Notes: generated by a model not told the origin, from the letters alone. DNA of 5,825 nt from UMGS1124 sp045613165 (GCA_045613165.1 JAZLAK010000061.1:1-5825), one strand, 5' to 3'; positions 1 to 4,613 are shown, counted from the first letter of the stretch. A program made the numbers and translations.

Positions 1-156
1 ACTACATGGACATATAACGTTTACTTCATTTACATCATTAAAACTAACTATTGTTTTACTCTGTGGTTGGTAACTGAAATATATATCATTCCATTTACCA
101 AGATAATAACCTTGTTTGTAATTACCATCACCATACATTAAATCTTCTAAACTCAT
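1..156 (-). CDS. Hypothetical phage-type protein, N-terminal 52 residues only
   Basis: The reading frame starts with ATG at 156-154 and stays open to the left edge, so the C-terminus lies outside the window. The visible part begins MSLEDLMYGDGNYKQGYY and is rich in Tyr, Asn and Asp. It ends near a Cys-Pro-Cys (residues 49-51). I do not recognise a family. No Shine-Dalgarno sequence precedes the ATG; the leader is A+T-rich, as expected for Bacteroidetes translation. About 200 nt separate it from the upstream gene, and that gap holds a terminator-like hairpin and a possible weak promoter. It is therefore probably its own transcription unit or is controlled by attenuation. Confidence that it is a gene rests on the clean ATG, the uninterrupted frame and the shared strand. 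Confidence 0.6.
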   Translation of the reverse strand, partial: MSLEDLMYGDGNYKQGYYLGKWNDIYFSYQPQSKTIVSFNDVNEVNVICPCS

Positions 157-265
157 AACTCAATAATCAATCAATATTCAACAATAATTTTTTTTTATAC
201 TACAAGGAAAAATAAGTTTAGGACTGCCCGATACGAAAAATTTTCCAGATTTTTTTATTTTTTTT

Positions 266-321
266 AAAAAACGAAAAAAGGTAATAACGAGGTGTGTTAC
301 AAGATTTAGTGTTTCACACCT
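266..321 (-). terminator. Terminator-like hairpin followed by T-runs
   Basis: On the minus strand, AGGTGTG (321-315) pairs perfectly with CACACCT (296-290). Inside, after an AA/AA internal loop, an additional ACA/TGT pairing is possible. About ten nucleotides downstream come TTTTTT and, after CG, another TTTTTT (279-266). The gap between stem and U-run is longer than in a textbook intrinsic terminator, so it could instead be an attenuator in the leader of the gene starting at 156. It lies just beyond the end of the 114-aa gene. Confidence 0.5.
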
Positions 322-345
322 GTTATATACCATATATATTTTAGT

Positions 346-353
346 CAAATATA
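346..353 (-). promoter_or_regulatory. Possible Bacteroidetes -7 element (TATATTTG)
   Basis: The minus strand reads TATATTTG from 353 to 346, matching the Bacteroidetes -7 consensus TAnnTTTG. I find no TTG 19-21 nt upstream, so the promoter is half-supported. A transcript from here would begin at about 340 and run straight into the 321-290 hairpin, leading to the partial gene at 156. Confidence 0.3.
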
Positions 354-364
354 ATTAATAAAAA

Positions 365-709
365 TTAGAGATATGGGTCGAGATTAATTTCTCTCCAATT
401 TCTATCATTCATATTATTAATCATAGTTTTAATATTTTCATACAATTCAGTTTCGTTTTCTGCGTCAATAAGTTGTGAAGCAGGGCAAGGGGTATTAGCA
501 TAAGCATTAAGGGCCATTTGTCCATCAGTAAAATATCTAATACCTCTTAGTTCATATTCATTACAATCGAAAGGGTATTCAGTTTCATAGAATAGCATTA
601 AAGCAAAAAACTTTTTTCCTTTATATTGTTGAAGTGTTTCTTTTAGGAAATTATCTTTAAAAGTCTGTAGGTTTTCTCCTACGATGTTATAAACTTCATT
701 ATTATTCAT
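365..709 (-). CDS. Hypothetical protein, 114 aa
   Basis: I chose the ATG at 709-707 (MNNNEVYNIVGENL). The frame can be extended 12 codons upstream to a TTG, but that stretch (MSLYFYLTNFFI) is low-complexity translation of an A+T-rich intergenic segment containing a conserved 13-nt motif, so I reject it. The protein is soluble and acidic. An amphipathic N-terminal helix (about residues 5-28) is followed by a hydrophobic strand with a Tyr-Glu pair (FFALMLFYETEYPF, 34-47). The C-terminal part, about residues 77-114, is Asn/Glu-rich. No family is recognised. It lies 62 nt downstream of the 125-aa gene, separated by the 740-752 motif, so it may be co-transcribed or separately controlled. It ends with TAA at 367-365. 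Confidence 0.7.
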   Translation of the reverse strand: MNNNEVYNIVGENLQTFKDNFLKETLQQYKGKKFFALMLFYETEYPFDCNEYELRGIRYFTDGQMALNAYANTPCPASQLIDAENETELYENIKTMINNMNDRNWREINLDPYL

Positions 710-739
710 AATAAAAAAATTGGTTAAATAAAAATATAG

Positions 740-752
740 ACTCAATCGAGTC
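740..752 (-). promoter_or_regulatory. Copy 1 of the repeated motif ACTCAANCGWGTC
   Basis: The plus strand reads ACTCAATCGAGTC. With the preceding G it forms an inverted repeat, GACTC-AATC-GAGTC. Copies at 2481-2493 and 4773-4785 match at 11 of 13 positions. This copy lies 31 nt upstream of the ATG at 709 and is flanked by CCCATATATA on the plus strand. An operator or phage-specific promoter element is the likely role; this is inference. Confidence 0.45.
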
Positions 753-771
753 CCATATATAGGGTTAATAA

Positions 772-1149
772 TTAAAAAGGTTCATTATCAAGTTGTTCTT
801 TACTACAAGTTTTGAGGTTATCATATTTATCATTGATAAAGTCGAACAAGTCTTCAGGGTTATCAATATAGAACAATTGATTTTCGTTAGGTCCGACAAT
901 TGGGTGTGATTTACCGAAGTCAGTTTCATAAATCCACCAATTCACATTATCAGAATTAGTATTCTTATCAAATAGTTTTTGTAATAGTTTAATAAGTTGT
1001 TCTATAATAAGTCTATTATCATACCATAAACCTTGTCCAAGGACATCAAAATTTCTTGTCAGGTTATTAAACTCTTCATCTTTCTTTTCTTGTTCTTTGA
1101 TAGCATTAATAGTTTCAACGAACAATATTTTTCTTTGATTATAATCCAT
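772..1149 (-). CDS. Hypothetical phage protein with WWIYE-DFGK motif, 125 aa
   Basis: The ATG at 1149-1147 opens MDYNQRKILFVETINAI; the frame ends with TAA at 774-772. A helical N-terminal half (residues 1-62, including LIIEQLIKLLQKLF) leads to WWIYETDFGK (71-80), and near the C-terminus to NPEDLFDFI (97-105). From memory, this layout resembles a widespread family of small phage proteins of unknown function, in which a helix precedes a (W/Y)W-(I/L)YE-x-DFGK segment and a PE-(D/K)-LYD(F/Y) segment. I have not verified this by search. No catalytic residues are evident. It follows a 184-nt intergenic region and precedes the 114-aa gene by 62 nt. There is no Shine-Dalgarno sequence upstream of the ATG. 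Confidence 0.8.
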   Translation of the reverse strand: MDYNQRKILFVETINAIKEQEKKDEEFNNLTRNFDVLGQGLWYDNRLIIEQLIKLLQKLFDKNTNSDNVNWWIYETDFGKSHPIVGPNENQLFYIDNPEDLFDFINDKYDNLKTCSKEQLDNEPF

Positions 1150-1162
1150 AGTTTATATATTA
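1150..1162 (-). repeat. 13-bp direct repeat, copy A
   Basis: The plus-strand sequence AGTTTATATATTA abuts the start codon of the 125-aa gene. It is repeated exactly at 1320-1332, next to the stop codon of the 222-aa gene, so the pair brackets the whole intergenic region. Chance is plausible in such A+T-rich DNA, but the placement at both borders is notable. Confidence 0.5.
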
Positions 1163-1319
1163 TTAAATTAAATGTTTTTATTTAAATGAAATAAGTAAAC
1201 ATATATTTTATTCCCTTATTTATTTTCATAGTGGTTTAAATATACATTTACTTATTAGTTATGGAATGTCTATTAATCTCTAACCAATCATTCCTTTAAT
1301 ATAATTTTTTTATATGAAC
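1163..1319 (-). other. Intergenic region with a 6-bp hairpin
   Basis: No reading frame longer than about 15 codons is present on the minus strand. GGAATG (1294-1289) pairs with CATTCC (1268-1263) around a 20-nt loop, but no U-run follows, so I do not call it a terminator. No promoter matching the Bacteroidetes pattern was found. The rest is A+T-rich sequence without a visible feature. Confidence 0.4.
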
Positions 1320-1332
1320 AGTTTATATATTA
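1320..1332 (-). repeat. 13-bp direct repeat, copy B
   Basis: AGTTTATATATTA on the plus strand is identical to 1150-1162. It sits directly after the stop codon of the 222-aa gene. Confidence 0.5.
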
Positions 1333-1333
1333 A

Positions 1334-2002
1334 TTAAAAGTTTTCTAATTCTTCGTTATAATCACATCCATTTTCTTCACACCAGAAGAAGTCTTCTGAA
1401 TGGTGTCTTGGATTAATTTCGATATCCACACCTTGTGATTTCCAATACTCTATAACAGTTTCATGGTTACTTGTTGGTGCATCACCGAGTGAGATTGAAT
1501 AATTAAAACTTTCGACCAAGTGATTGAATCTATAGAAATCTTTTCTTTGTTTAATAAAGTCAACTACTTTATCAGCGTTTTCAATACCTATAGAATATTG
1601 TATAGGTGGAACTTCTTCATATCCTTTATATCCAGGATGTTTAAATCCATCTTCATCAATTTTCTCAGGAATATATATATCTTTTGAGCATCCCTCTGTC
1701 ATGTCTCTGATAATAATATCACAGTCACGTTTAAATGAATCTTCGAGGTGATAAGCACTAATATATTTTTGTTTTACATATTCAAATTCTTCTTTAGAAA
1801 GATAATATCTATCGTATACAGCTTCAACAGTTTTTCCTTCCTCACTTTGTTTCTGATAGTTTTCATATATTTCGTTATAGTCAGCAGATGGTTGTGCTCT
1901 CTTATACAATTCGATTTTGCATCTACGTATAGCCTCACGAAGAATATCACCTGTTGTTAAAGCAAATTGCTTATAATCTATTTGATTATTATTACTATCC
2001 AT
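1334..2002 (-). CDS. Hypothetical protein, 222 aa, probably attenuated
   Basis: The ATG at 2002-2000 opens MDSNNNQIDYKQFALTTGD. The sequence is hydrophilic, with no signal peptide or membrane segment. Residues 1-100 look helical, including LSKEEFEYVKQKYISAYHLEDSF (broken here as LSKEEFEYVKQK and YISAYHLEDSF, 69-90). A Pro/Gly-rich centre (GYKGYEEVPPIQYSIGIE, 124-141) follows, then a mixed C-terminal half with an acidic tail (ENGCDYNEELENF). No family is recognised. The start codon lies only about 23 nt downstream of the T-run of a terminator hairpin (2053-2025), with no promoter visible between. Expression therefore probably depends on read-through of that terminator from the tRNA-Met transcript. 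A weak AAAGAA precedes the ATG. Confidence in coding is high: it is the second longest frame here and keeps the common strand. Confidence 0.85.
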   Translation of the reverse strand: MDSNNNQIDYKQFALTTGDILREAIRRCKIELYKRAQPSADYNEIYENYQKQSEEGKTVEAVYDRYYLSKEEFEYVKQKYISAYHLEDSFKRDCDIIIRDMTEGCSKDIYIPEKIDEDGFKHPGYKGYEEVPPIQYSIGIENADKVVDFIKQRKDFYRFNHLVESFNYSISLGDAPTSNHETVIEYWKSQGVDIEINPRHHSEDFFWCEENGCDYNEELENF

Positions 2003-2024
2003 TTCTTTATAACTTATATTGTTT

Positions 2025-2053
2025 AAAAATAACGGTCTACCTTGTCAACCGTT
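2025..2053 (-). terminator. Rho-independent terminator before the 222-aa gene
   Basis: On the minus strand, AACGGT (2053-2048) pairs with ACCGTT (2036-2031) around an 11-nt loop, followed at once by ATTTTT (2030-2025). It ends the tRNA-Met transcription unit 23 nt before the start codon at 2002, a placement typical of conditional attenuators. The 5' arm can also pair with an upstream segment (see 2031-2108). Confidence 0.6.
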
Positions 2054-2108
2054 TGGAGACTCTGGGGACGCTCTCTTTGTGTGTTTGTACATCCCTAAAC
2101 ACCAACGG
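2031..2108 (-). promoter_or_regulatory. Attenuator- or riboswitch-like leader with mutually exclusive stems
   Basis: On the minus strand, CCGTTGG (upstream, about 2107-2101) can pair with CCAAACGG (2057-2050) leaving one bulged A. This forms a seven-pair stem that uses the same bases as the 5' arm of the terminator at 2053-2048. Enclosed are a perfect GTGTTT/AAACAC hairpin (2100-2095 with 2084-2079) and a short GAGA/TCTC hairpin. The loop GGGAT of the first can pair with GTCCC in the second (a possible kissing interaction). This is the layout of a three-way-junction ON switch controlling the gene at 2002. No known riboswitch core was recognised. All pairings were found by eye. Confidence 0.35.
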
Positions 2109-2142
2109 GTTTTTTAAAGTTTATTTTCCTTCAACTATAATT

Positions 2143-2268
2143 AAAAATACCTTACAGGAATTGGCACCTGTTTTTGTCGGTTATTGCAGATATTTGCAAT
2201 GGGTGTTGTAACTACTTCCACTCCTGTCCCCTCCTATGATTTATTAACTAACCATCCAAGGTATTTTT
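2143..2268 (-). ncRNA. Candidate structured RNA closed by an 11-bp stem, 3' of tRNA-Met
   Basis: On the minus strand, AAAAATACCTT (2268-2258) and AAGGTATTTTT (2153-2143) are perfectly complementary. They enclose about 104 nt that encode nothing. Stacked directly inside is ACAGG/CCTGT (2171-2167 with 2158-2154). Further in are GGTT/AACC (2253-2250 with 2182-2179) and ATTGCA/TGCAAT (2200-2195 with 2188-2183) around a 6-nt loop. The 5' arm starts one nucleotide after the tRNA-Met discriminator base, so tRNA 3' processing would create this RNA's 5' end. The 3' arm ends in a U-run. The interior is richer in G (GGAGGGGACAGGAG) than the genes around it. No Rfam class is recognised. Confidence 0.45.
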
Positions 2269-2269
2269 G

Positions 2270-2344
2270 TGGTCCTGGTAGGGCTTGAACCTACGACCCC
2301 CTGATTATGAGTCAGGTGCTACTAACCTACTGAGCTACAGGACC
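2270..2344 (-). tRNA. tRNA-Met (anticodon CAU), elongator type
   Basis: A complete cloverleaf is readable on the minus strand. The acceptor GGTCCTG pairs with CAGGACC, with A as the discriminator. The anticodon stem CCTGA/TCAGG holds loop CTCATAA, with anticodon CAU at 2309-2307. The T arm GTAGG-TTCAAGC-CCTAC is perfect. CCA is not encoded. The D arm carries one nucleotide more than the usual bacterial elongator tRNA-Met, which weakens its fourth pair. The anticodon stem lacks the three G-C pairs of an initiator. A CAU anticodon could also belong to a lysidine-modified tRNA-Ile; the general pattern favours Met. It is transcribed from the promoter at 2560-2513 and flanked on both sides by structured non-coding sequence. 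Confidence 0.93.
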
Positions 2345-2350
2345 GATGAC

Positions 2351-2446
2351 GGAGTGATAAGATTTTACTTATACGTAGATTCTATTGCATGCCTTTACTA
2401 CCTACAGCCTACTCCAGTAGACCCGTGTCTAATTCCACCACACTCC
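2351..2446 (-). ncRNA. Candidate structured leader RNA upstream of tRNA-Met
   Basis: Between the promoter at 2513 and tRNA-Met is about 160 nt of non-coding, unusually G-rich sequence. GGAGTG (2446-2441) pairs with CACTCC (2356-2351), enclosing an ATAAG/CTTAT hairpin (2372-2368 with 2361-2357) and a CTAC/GTAG hairpin. Part of it (GTGGTGGAATTAGACACGG) resembles a tRNA-Leu D arm, but no matching anticodon or T arm follows. It may be a decayed tRNA. The longest ATG frame inside is 16 codons. It ends six nucleotides before the tRNA 5' end and would be cut free by RNase P. This is weaker evidence than for the two stem-closed RNAs elsewhere. Confidence 0.3.
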
Positions 2447-2480
2447 ATTTTTACTATGAAACAGTTTTTTATTTATATGT

Positions 2481-2493
2481 ACTCAAGCGAGTC
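2481..2493 (-). promoter_or_regulatory. Copy 2 of the repeated motif ACTCAANCGWGTC
   Basis: The plus strand reads ACTCAAGCGAGTC. It lies just downstream of the predicted start of the tRNA-Met transcript (about 2507), at roughly +14 to +26, a position suited to a repressor operator or a 5' hairpin (ACTC-GCTT-GAGT in the RNA). Confidence 0.45.
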
Positions 2494-2512
2494 TATATAT
2501 CTAATTTTTATG

Positions 2513-2560
2513 CAAAGATAGTAATAATTTTTGATATATACAAATGTTTTTTAAAAAAAA
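2513..2560 (-). promoter_or_regulatory. Bacteroidetes-type promoter for the tRNA-Met unit
   Basis: On the minus strand a T8A6C tract (2560-2546) is followed two bases later by TTG (2543-2541), a 20-nt spacer and TATCTTTG (2520-2513), then CA. This fits the Bacteroidetes primary sigma consensus. It begins directly at the stop codon of the 352-aa gene. The same composite arrangement recurs at 4599-4552. Predicted transcription start is about 2507. Confidence 0.7.
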
Positions 2561-3619
2561 TTACCATTCTTGTGCAATAAGGTCACGGTCATCGTTATTT
2601 AACATATTTAATGCTTTTTGTGCATCTTCTTTAGTATTAAACAACACACGGAAACCATGATTATAATTTACGACTTGTTCATATATGTTAAACTCATCAT
2701 TTTCAGTTTTAACGATATAATATCCAAATTTACCAATTGGTTTACCAAAGTAATTTCTAATATTAATTAGCTTTCTAATAGCGTTTATTTTTTGGTAGAA
2801 ATAATAATGGTTAAAGTTGTTATAACTTTGATTATTTTTATTAATTATTTCTTCATTTTCAGTTAATCTTTGATAAACATCATGATATGTAGTAACTTTA
2901 TCTTCCCACTTAATAACTATTTTATCGTTATCATTGTTTATGATACTTACTTTTTCCCCATCAGGAACATTAATTACAACTTGATTTTTATTAATATATG
3001 AAGAGTAAAGGTTTATTTCATCTTCAGACTCAGTTTCAATAAACATTACGATATCCCTATCACAATTTTTTAATCTATTATAAAATTTTCCCTTTTCTGT
3101 AAAACATGTTTCCTGAAAATGGTATTTAAATATACATTTATCTACATTTAGTTTTAAATATGATGAATCATATTGTTCACCTTTACCATTAAAGAAAATA
3201 CCTTTTAGTTCACCATTAAGACATCTTTTTGCTATTTTATCAAACTCAAGTTCGCCAGCAAATTTATCGACATCAAATGTAATTACATCTTTTACATTAT
3301 ATTTACAAACATTTGATTTAGTAACAGTGAAACTAATAATATCATATAATGATTTTGGTATATAATGTTTTTTATCTTTAAAATTACCTCTACGAGAATA
3401 AACCAAATTTAGTTTACGAATCTTTTCATCTAAAAAGACGTTATGAAACACATAAGGATAAAGTTTATTTTCATCACCATAGTCTCTATAATATAAATCA
3501 CAACTTGATAATTTATTTGAATTTAATCTCAAATTGAATTCACCACAGATATCACCTTTAAGACACAAGTCGGCAATTCTGAAAAAACTATCTTTATGAA
3601 AAGTAATATTTTTACCCAT
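2561..3619 (-). CDS. Modular hypothetical protein, 352 aa, with an internal repeat
   Basis: The ATG at 3619-3617 opens MGKNITFHKDSFFRIADL. Two segments look duplicated: IADLCLKGDICGEFNLRLN (15-33) and IAKRCLNGELKGIFFNGKG (129-147). Each has the pattern IA--CL-G---G-F and begins a unit of roughly 100 residues. A third segment, VPDGEKVSIINN with DKIVIKWED (218-240), and the C-terminal module are also distinctive. That module has KINAIRKLINIRNYFGKP (277-294) and then FRVLFNTKEDAQKAL (323-337). From memory, such segments recur in different combinations in hypothetical proteins of Bacteroides phages and prophages; the function is unknown. There is no signal peptide or membrane segment. The gene starts 21 nt after tRNA-Arg and is probably on the same transcript. 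There is no Shine-Dalgarno sequence. Confidence 0.85.
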   Translation of the reverse strand: MGKNITFHKDSFFRIADLCLKGDICGEFNLRLNSNKLSSCDLYYRDYGDENKLYPYVFHNVFLDEKIRKLNLVYSRRGNFKDKKHYIPKSLYDIISFTVTKSNVCKYNVKDVITFDVDKFAGELEFDKIAKRCLNGELKGIFFNGKGEQYDSSYLKLNVDKCIFKYHFQETCFTEKGKFYNRLKNCDRDIVMFIETESEDEINLYSSYINKNQVVINVPDGEKVSIINNDNDKIVIKWEDKVTTYHDVYQRLTENEEIINKNNQSYNNFNHYYFYQKINAIRKLINIRNYFGKPIGKFGYYIVKTENDEFNIYEQVVNYNHGFRVLFNTKEDAQKALNMLNNDDRDLIAQEW

Positions 3620-3640
3620 TATTAATTAAATTAAGTTTAG

Positions 3641-3714
3641 TACCCCGGATGCGACTCGAACGCATGACCCACAGCTTAGAAGGCTGTTGCTCTATCCAAC
3701 TGAGCTACCGGGGC
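3641..3714 (-). tRNA. tRNA-Arg (anticodon UCU)
   Basis: A complete cloverleaf is readable on the minus strand. The acceptor GCCCCGG pairs with CCGGGGT (the first pair is G-U), with discriminator A. The D stem is GCTC/GAGC. The anticodon stem ACAGC/GCTGT holds loop CTTCTAA, with the anticodon at 3680-3678. The T arm is ATGCG-TTCGAGT-CGCAT. CCA is not encoded. It reads AGA and AGG, the A+T-rich arginine codons favoured by the surrounding genes. A strong hairpin lies four nucleotides upstream, and the 352-aa gene starts 21 nt downstream. Confidence 0.96.
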
Positions 3715-3718
3715 GTTA

Positions 3719-3757
3719 CAATCACCATCAATAGGTAAGGTCTACTTCAGGTGATTG
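3719..3757 (-). promoter_or_regulatory. 8-bp hairpin in the tRNA-Arg 5' leader
   Basis: CAATCACC (minus strand 3757-3750) pairs perfectly with GGTGATTG (3726-3719) around 23 nt. The stem ends four nucleotides before the mature 5' end of tRNA-Arg. A CTTTTTTT run follows it on the plus strand, so in that direction it would be a terminator, but no plus-strand gene exists to terminate. On the minus strand it is more likely a processing or stability element between the 49-aa gene and the tRNA. Confidence 0.5.
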
Positions 3758-3797
3758 CTTTTTTTGTAAAAAGTATAGTATTATGAAATGAAAGTAT

Positions 3798-3947
3798 TTA
3801 TCCAAAAAAATCATCATTATACAATCTGACAGTGCCATTAACAATTACAGCCTGTGATAAAGGACCTGCCATAATAGCGTCAACAATAACCTGAGTTTCT
3901 GTGGCATTATTTTCTACTGCCCAATCGTATAATTCTTTAATTGTCAT
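3798..3947 (-). CDS. Small hypothetical phage protein, 49 aa
   Basis: The ATG at 3947-3945 opens a 49-codon frame ending with TAA at 3800-3798. The protein starts MTIKELYDWAVENNATETQ, continues VIVDAIMAGPLSQAVIVNG and ends RLYNDDFFG. The N-terminal segment MTIKELYDWAVEN resembles the start of many short phage proteins (pattern KELYEWAKENG), recalled from memory and not searched. The protein has normal amino-acid composition and balanced codon use, unlike random A+T-rich frames. It sits exactly between tRNA-Leu (24 nt upstream) and the tRNA-Arg leader hairpin, so it would be translated from a tRNA-containing transcript. No Shine-Dalgarno sequence is seen. The function is unknown. Confidence 0.65.
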   Translation of the reverse strand: MTIKELYDWAVENNATETQVIVDAIMAGPLSQAVIVNGTVRLYNDDFFG

Positions 3948-3970
3948 AAATTGATTTATTTAAAATTTAG

Positions 3971-4057
3971 TAGCGTCAGTGGGACTCGAACCCACACGGA
4001 CCTTTCGGCCCAAGAGATTTTAAGTCTCTCATGTATACCACATTCCATCATGACGCC
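3971..4057 (-). tRNA. tRNA-Leu (anticodon UAA)
   Basis: This is a class II tRNA of 87 nt. On the minus strand the acceptor GGCGTCA pairs with TGACGCT (first pair G-U), with discriminator A. The anticodon stem AGAGA/TCTCT holds loop CTTAAAA, with the anticodon at 4022-4020. The long variable arm is a hairpin, GGGCC-GAAA-GGTCC. The T arm GTGGG-TTCGAGT-CCCAC is perfect. CCA is not encoded. It reads UUA and UUG, the leucine codons dominant in these genes. It lies 43 nt downstream of the large candidate RNA and is probably on the same transcript. Confidence 0.96.
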
Positions 4058-4100
4058 ATACAAAAAACTATTATTTTATAAGTTAAAAGATGTTATTAAT

Positions 4101-4495
4101 TTGAAGTCTTGCAAGATATAATGTTGGACGTTCACAGACCTGTTGGTTTATCCTGAAAGCTTTTTGTTCTCCAAACTATAAAATCAAACTAAACATCTCA
4201 TTTAATTGGTTTAAAATGAAGCACCTAATTATGCTTTTATAACGGCCTTGTCTTATTCAGACCCACACGCACATTCTTAACCAAACTTACCCACTCCCGA
4301 ATCCAACGGTTAATGTTAATACATTGCTGCGAGCTGTGGTATAATAGTTTTTTTAACTTTTCCTTGATTAGAGGCCCATTCGTACTTCAAGTTTAAAAGC
4401 AACGCTTATCTTAAACATGTCCAGATAAGTACGGACTCTTCTTGTCTTTCCAAGTGTCACGTAGGTAATCACCCTACAATTTTTTAAGACTTCAA
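4101..4495 (-). ncRNA. Candidate large structured RNA, about 395 nt, closed by a 10-bp stem
   Basis: On the minus strand, TTGAAGTCTT (4495-4486) and AAGACTTCAA (4110-4101) pair perfectly, joining the two ends of a G+C-richer stretch with no reading frame. The 5' arm begins five nucleotides after a Bacteroidetes -7 element, so it should be the transcript's first bases. Inner stems are GTAGG/CCTAC (4477-4473, 4465-4461), CGTACTT/AAGTACG (4433-4427, 4387-4381), and a nested long hairpin GTTTAA with AAGC-GTT-GCTT (4416-4391). Others are TTAACC/GGTTAA (4313-4308, 4282-4277), GTCT/AGAC (4262-4259, 4253-4250) and AAGCA/TGCTT (4236-4232, 4223-4219). I see no RNase P, tmRNA or intron core. Its position beside phage tRNAs recalls GOLLD and ROOL RNAs, but I cannot assign it to either. 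A U6 run at 4067-4062 may end some transcripts. Confidence 0.6.
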
Positions 4496-4500
4496 CACTA

Positions 4501-4530
4501 CAAATATAGTATATTTTTTTTAAATTTCAA
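4501..4530 (-). promoter_or_regulatory. Consensus Bacteroidetes promoter of the large RNA
   Basis: On the minus strand TTG (4530-4528), exactly 19 nt, then TATATTTG (4508-4501). This is a full match to the Bacteroidetes pattern. Predicted start is about 4495, the first base of the RNA's closing stem. Seventeen bases around the -7 element (TACTATATTTGTAGTGT) are identical to the site at 4744-4751. Confidence 0.75.
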
Positions 4531-4551
4531 CACTTATTTCGAAATCCACTG

Positions 4552-4599
4552 CAAAGGTACAGCTTTCTTTTGACATATGCAAGAGTTTTTTAAAAAAAA
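4552..4599 (-). promoter_or_regulatory. Second, upstream Bacteroidetes-type promoter
   Basis: A T8A6C tract (4599-4585), two bases, TTG (4582-4580), a 20-nt spacer and TACCTTTG (4559-4552) followed by CA. It has the same composite design as 2560-2513. Transcription would start near 4546 and pass through the 4530-4501 promoter into the large RNA, giving tandem promoters. Confidence 0.6.
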
Positions 4600-4613
4600 G
4601 TGTTATTTTTTTT

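Noticed and set aside
2080..2092. A 15-codon frame starting ATGTACAAACAC within the leader
   Set aside because: It overlaps the paired elements of the attenuator candidate and its composition is not protein-like. A leader peptide is possible but unsupported.
1748..2211. Two open frames on the plus strand (70 and 85 codons)
   Set aside because: They lie antisense to the 222-aa gene and to the structured leader, have low-complexity Phe/Ile/Tyr-rich or random composition, and no promoter faces their way.
2031..2268. Group I intron or known purine-type riboswitch
   Set aside because: No P7/guanosine-site signature and no exon context are seen. The junction sequences do not match the purine aptamer, and the resemblance is only in overall shape.
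2470..2477. TATAAATA on the minus strand, like a T4 late promoter
   Set aside because: A single match in very A+T-rich DNA, inside a transcript already explained by the 2560-2513 promoter, and not repeated before other genes.
2285..2580. Two overlapping plus-strand frames (78 and 63 codons)
   Set aside because: The first runs through the complement of tRNA-Met, and both cover the leader RNA and promoter of the opposite strand. Their translations look like read-through of RNA sequence.
4101..4495. RNase P RNA or tmRNA
   Set aside because: I find no GAGGAAAGTCC-like core or matching 3' conserved segment of RNase P. There are no tRNA-Ala-like ends with TTCGA and no tag reading frame.
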